Assembly: GCF_030269125.1 (NCBI RefSeq)
Contig: NZ_BSSM01000018.1
Coordinates: 62,001-126,000, forward strand
Direction of reading: 5' to 3'
DNA length: 64,000 bases
Source: Streptomyces hygroscopicus subsp. hygroscopicus
GTDB taxonomy: Bacteria; Actinomycetota; Actinomycetes; Streptomycetales; Streptomycetaceae
The notes under the pieces are model-generated. The model made no database searches, was not told where the DNA came from, and worked only from the letters and a program-made list of their open reading frames with translations. The translations under genes and the position numbers were made by a program. This document shows positions 60,851 through 64,000 of this stretch, in pieces. How positions within the stretch are numbered: position 1 is the first letter of the stretch; every line of letters starts with the position of its first letter.

Positions 60851-63100
60851 GTGCCCAGGTTCAGTGTCATTGTCCCCGCGTACCAGGTCCAGGCGTATCT
60901 CTCCGAGTGCCTGGACTCGGTGCTGTCGCAGTCGTACCCGGATCTCGAACTGATCGCGGTGGACGACCGTTCGCCGGACGCCTGCGGGGAGATCATCGAC
61001 GAGTACGCGGCCCGGGACCCCCGGGTGAAGCCGGTGCACCTGGCCGAGAACCGGGGGCTCGGGCGGGCCAGGAACGCGGGGATCGCGCAGGCCACCGGCG
61101 ACTACCTGATCTTCCTGGACAGCGACGACACCCTCACCCCGGGCGCGCTGCGGGCCGTCGCCGACCGGATCGAGGCGACCGGCGGGCCGGACGTGCTGGT
61201 GTACGACTACGCGCGCGCGTACTGGGACGGCCGGCGGGTGCGCAACCACCTCGCGGGCGAGCTCGGCGAGTGGGGCCGGGCGCCCTTCCGGCTCGCGGAC
61301 CGGCCGGGGCTGCTGCGGGTGCTGATGGTGGCCTGGAACAAGGCGTACCGGCGGGAGTTCGTCGCGGAGCAGGGGTTCACCTTCCCGCCGGGCTACTACG
61401 AGGACACCCCCTGGACCTTCCCGGTGCTGATGGCGGCCGGTTCGATCGCGACCCTGGACCGGGTGTGCGTGCACTACCGGCAGCGCCGCCAGGGCAGCAT
61501 CCTGTCCACCACCAGCCGTCAGCACTTCGACCTGTTCGACCAGTACGAGCGGGTCTTCGCCTACGTCGCGGACCACCCCGAACTCGCCTCCTGGAAACCC
61601 GAGTTGTTCCGCCGGATGATCGACCACTACGGCGTCGTCTTCACCCGCCCGGGGCGGCTGCCGCGCGGCAGCCACCGGGAGTTCCTGCGCCGCGCCCGCG
61701 ACCACCACCGCCGCTACCGGGTGCCGGAGGCGCGGCTGCGGCGGCGGCACCTGCTGATCCGGTTCGGTCTGCACCGCACCTTCCGGGCGCTGCGGTACGT
61801 CTCCGCCGTCCGCCGGCGTCTGCGGCAGCTCGTGCTGGGGCCGGCGCGCGCCGTACGCTCCGGCGCGCTCCGCCTGCACTACCGGATCCAGCTGCGGCTG
61901 CCCCTGCGGCCCGAGCGCGCGGTGTTCGCCGCCGAGGGCGGGTACGGCGGCGATCCGGCCGCACTGGAGGAGGCGGTGCGCAGATACGCCCCGTACGTGC
62001 GCACCGCCTGGATCGCCGACCCGGCGCACCCGCACCCGCTCCCGGCCGGGCCGCGTCCCATCGCCCCCGGCACGGCCGCCCACTGGACGGCGCTCGCCCG
62101 CTCCACGTACCTGTTCGGCGACGCGCACCTCACGCGCGGGCTGCGCAAGCGTCCCGGGCAGATCCTCGTACGCACCCTGGACGGAACTCCCCTCGGGCAC
62201 ACGGGACTCGATCTCCAGGAGCGTCCGTCGGCCGCCCGCGACACGGACTTCGCGGCGCTGCTGCGGGACGTCGACACGTGGGACCACGTGGTCTCCGGCA
62301 ACCGGCACTCCACCCTGACCTGGGAGCGGGTCCACCCCGGCCGCTACACCACCCTGGAGTACGGCAGCCCGCGCACCGACGTCTTCCAGCGGGCCACGCC
62401 GGACGACGTGGCCCGGCTGCGGGCCCACCTCGGCGTCCCCGCGGGCGCCGTCGCGATCCTCTACGCGCCCGGCCGCCGCGACCACCGCCGCACCCAGCAC
62501 CTCCCCCTGGACCTGCCGCGGCTCGCGCACCGCCTCGGCCCGCGCTTCGTGATCCTCGCGCGCACCCACGGGGACGTGCCGGTCGAGGGCGACCGGGTCG
62601 TCGACGTCTCCGCGCACCCTTGCCGCGAGGCCCTGTGCCTGGCCTCGGACGCGCTGCTCACCGACCACGCGCCGCTGGTGTTCGACTACGCGGGACTGGA
62701 CCGGCCGATCGTGCTGCACACGGCGGACTGGACGGCGTACGAGGCCGTGCGCGGCGCCTACGTCGACCTGCCCGGTGCCCCGCCGGGCGCGGTGGGCCGC
62801 GACGAGGACGAGCTGGCCGCCGTGTTCACCGACGGCCACTGGAACAGTGGGCGCGCCGCGCTGCTGCGCGCCGCGTTCCGGGAGCGGTTCTGCCCGTGGG
62901 ACGACGGGCGCGCCGCCGAACGGGTCGTACGGCATGTCGTGCTGGGCCGCACCGAGCCGTCGCCCGTGGTGCCGCTCGCCGAGCGCCGTCCGGTGCCGTC
63001 GGCCGCGGCGGGTCTCGCGTGCGCCGTGCGGTCACCGCTGGCGACCGTGCCGCATCCGGCCGGCCCGCGCCCCGTCACCAGGATCGCCGGACACCGTTGA
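60851..63100 (+). CDS. Bifunctional GT2 glycosyltransferase / TagF-like glycerophosphotransferase
   Basis: 749 residues. The N-terminal GT-A domain (about 1-230) has FSVIVPAYQVQAYL, GLGRARNAGIAQATGDYLIF and the metal-binding LDSDDTLTPG. A basic linker follows. The C-terminal part (about 380-700) matches CDP-glycerol glycerophosphotransferases: KRPGQILVRTLDGTPLGHTG, ILYAPGRRDHRRTQHLPLD and DALLTDHAPLVFDYAGLDRP. The usual W-H-G-T reads L-D-G-T (Asp444) and T-D-Y-S-S reads T-D-H-A-P, so the reaction may differ. Probably builds a teichoic-type wall polymer. GTG start with weak ribosome site. Confidence 0.83.
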   Translation: MPRFSVIVPAYQVQAYLSECLDSVLSQSYPDLELIAVDDRSPDACGEIIDEYAARDPRVKPVHLAENRGLGRARNAGIAQATGDYLIFLDSDDTLTPGALRAVADRIEATGGPDVLVYDYARAYWDGRRVRNHLAGELGEWGRAPFRLADRPGLLRVLMVAWNKAYRREFVAEQGFTFPPGYYEDTPWTFPVLMAAGSIATLDRVCVHYRQRRQGSILSTTSRQHFDLFDQYERVFAYVADHPELASWKPELFRRMIDHYGVVFTRPGRLPRGSHREFLRRARDHHRRYRVPEARLRRRHLLIRFGLHRTFRALRYVSAVRRRLRQLVLGPARAVRSGALRLHYRIQLRLPLRPERAVFAAEGGYGGDPAALEEAVRRYAPYVRTAWIADPAHPHPLPAGPRPIAPGTAAHWTALARSTYLFGDAHLTRGLRKRPGQILVRTLDGTPLGHTGLDLQERPSAARDTDFAALLRDVDTWDHVVSGNRHSTLTWERVHPGRYTTLEYGSPRTDVFQRATPDDVARLRAHLGVPAGAVAILYAPGRRDHRRTQHLPLDLPRLAHRLGPRFVILARTHGDVPVEGDRVVDVSAHPCREALCLASDALLTDHAPLVFDYAGLDRPIVLHTADWTAYEAVRGAYVDLPGAPPGAVGRDEDELAAVFTDGHWNSGRAALLRAAFRERFCPWDDGRAAERVVRHVVLGRTEPSPVVPLAERRPVPSAAAGLACAVRSPLATVPHPAGPRPVTRIAGHR

Positions 63101-63117
63101 CCACACCGGGAGTTCCC

Positions 63118-63303
63118 ATGCCCCTCCGCTCGACGCGGCCCGCCCCGAGCCGGCCGTCCACCCGGCGCCCCGCGGGACGACCCGGCCGCGCCCGCGGCGG
63201 GACGACGGGCGGTGCCGCCGCACGCTCGGGCCAGGTCCCCGCGAGGGCGGGCCGCGTGTCCGCGGGGACGGACCCCGGGTCCGGGAAGGCCGCTTACGCA
63301 TGA
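63118..63303 (+). CDS. Small basic Arg/Pro/Ala-rich protein, doubtful
   Basis: A 61-residue frame with a fair ribosome site (GGGAG, five bases before ATG) fills the gap between two glycosyltransferase genes. Its composition (RPAGRPGRARGG and similar) has no recognisable domain and is what random sequence at this GC gives. Listed because of start quality and position; may be untranslated spacer. Confidence 0.25.
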   Translation: MPLRSTRPAPSRPSTRRPAGRPGRARGGTTGGAAARSGQVPARAGRVSAGTDPGSGKAAYA

Positions 63304-63319
63304 CGACAGAAAGAGCAGA

Positions 63320-64000
63320 ATGCCCCGCTTCAGCATCATCGTCCCGTCCCATGGGGTCGCCGGCCGGCTGTCCCAGGCGCTGGACTCGGTCCTCGGTCAG
63401 TCCTTCGGCGACCTGGAGCTGATCCCGGTCTGCGACGCGCCCGACGCGCCGGCCGCCGAGGTGGCCGCCGGGTACGCCGGGCGGGACCCCCGGGTGATGC
63501 CGGTCCACTCACCGCCCTCCGCCGGGCTCGGCGGGGCGCGCAACGCCGGGATGCGGGCGGCGACCGGCGCGTACGTGCTGTTCCTCGACGGTGACGACCT
63601 GCTGCTGCCGGGCGCGCTCGCGGCCGTGGACGTCCGGCTGACCGAGACGGCCGGGGTGGACGTGCTGTACGTGGAGCACGAGCGCGCCCCCTGGTGGGAG
63701 GGCGAGCCGGCCAACCCGGTGGCGTCGCTGTTCGCCGGTGCCCCGCAGGGCGCCTTCGCCCCCGTCGAACTGCCGCGGCTGACCGGCGCCGCGCTCCCCG
63801 CGTGGAGCGCGGTGTACCGCCGCGCCTTCCTCACCGGGCACGAACTCGTCTTCCCCGAGGGCCACTTCACCGACCTCGGCTGGGGCGGGCTGACCACGGT
63901 CGCCGCCGAGCGGATCGCCGTCCTGCGCCGGGTGGTCGTACGGCACCGGCTGCGGCGGCAGGGCAGCAGGCTGAACGCGCCCGGGGAGCGGCAGCACACT
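63320..64000 (+). CDS. GT2 family glycosyltransferase, 3' end beyond window
   Basis: 227 residues are visible, open to the window edge. Opening MPRFSIIVPSHGVAGRLSQA is nearly parallel to the neighbour's FSVIVPAYQV; GLGGARNAGMRAATGAYVLF and the DxD-type metal motif LDGDDLLLPG follow. LPAWSAVYRRAFLTGHELVF corresponds to the neighbour's acceptor-side segment. The two genes look like a tandem duplication in a wall-polymer locus; a C-terminal TagF-like part may lie outside. AGAAAGAGCAGA precedes the ATG. Confidence 0.87.
   Translation, partial: MPRFSIIVPSHGVAGRLSQALDSVLGQSFGDLELIPVCDAPDAPAAEVAAGYAGRDPRVMPVHSPPSAGLGGARNAGMRAATGAYVLFLDGDDLLLPGALAAVDVRLTETAGVDVLYVEHERAPWWEGEPANPVASLFAGAPQGAFAPVELPRLTGAALPAWSAVYRRAFLTGHELVFPEGHFTDLGWGGLTTVAAERIAVLRRVVVRHRLRRQGSRLNAPGERQHT

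Overview
The window is a block of Streptomyces chromosome. Evidence: very high GC with GTG/TTG starts, an SsgA-like sporulation protein (closest to SsgG), the PkaA/PkaB kinase pair, a tmRNA with the actinobacterial-type tag ANTKRDSFALAA, an HU protein of HupA type and a HelD-like RNA polymerase motor. Gene order is the conserved core order of streptomycetes, roughly the SCO2912 to SCO2983 interval of S. coelicolor; that comparison is from memory, not from a search.

Left part (1-16.7 kb): a JAMM peptidase of the CysO-cysteine type (cut by the window edge), an amino-acid permease, DUF2017 and ClpS, then NAD salvage (pncB, pncA). After these come a secreted InhA-type M6 metalloprotease, two RDD membrane proteins, ssgG, a GlcD-type FAD oxidase, a TPR membrane protein, and 4-hydroxyphenylpyruvate dioxygenase divergent from an Lrp regulator.

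Middle part (16.7-42.5 kb): a secreted Lon-type S16 protease, an IclR regulator and an XPB-like helicase. A decayed antitoxin/Doc-toxin pair follows, broken by a 14-bp tandem repeat. Then come an MFS exporter, tRNA-Cys with a nearby degenerate copy of its 3' end, and a SUKH-type immunity protein. Next is a three-gene molybdenum-hydroxylase operon (FAD, 2Fe-2S, MoCo). Its Fe-S subunit carries a roughly 700-residue low-complexity N-terminus, and its MoCo subunit lacks the usual catalytic Glu. A GH20 hexosaminidase carries a one-base frameshift. Housekeeping genes follow: DUF3039, YqgE, murA, hup, malic enzyme, HelD-like motor, and three small accessory genes (CGNR, NTF2-like, DinB).

Right part (42.7-64 kb): trans-translation and division genes (ssrA, smpB, an S41 protease, ftsX, ftsE, prfB), with a small zinc-ribbon membrane protein and a sortase-anchored collagen-like surface protein embedded among them. 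Then pkaB and pkaA lie divergent from a large FHA/EccC-like ATPase. A sugar ABC importer follows, whose MalF-type permease carries a large extracytoplasmic insertion. The window ends in cell-envelope glycosyltransferases, one a fusion of GT2 and a TagF-like domain.

The strongest leads for something not well described are: (1) the kinase / phosphothreonine-repeat / FHA-ATPase module; (2) the molybdenum-hydroxylase operon with its unusual subunits; (3) the permease insertion; (4) the TA remnant whose frame depends on a 14-bp repeat copy number.
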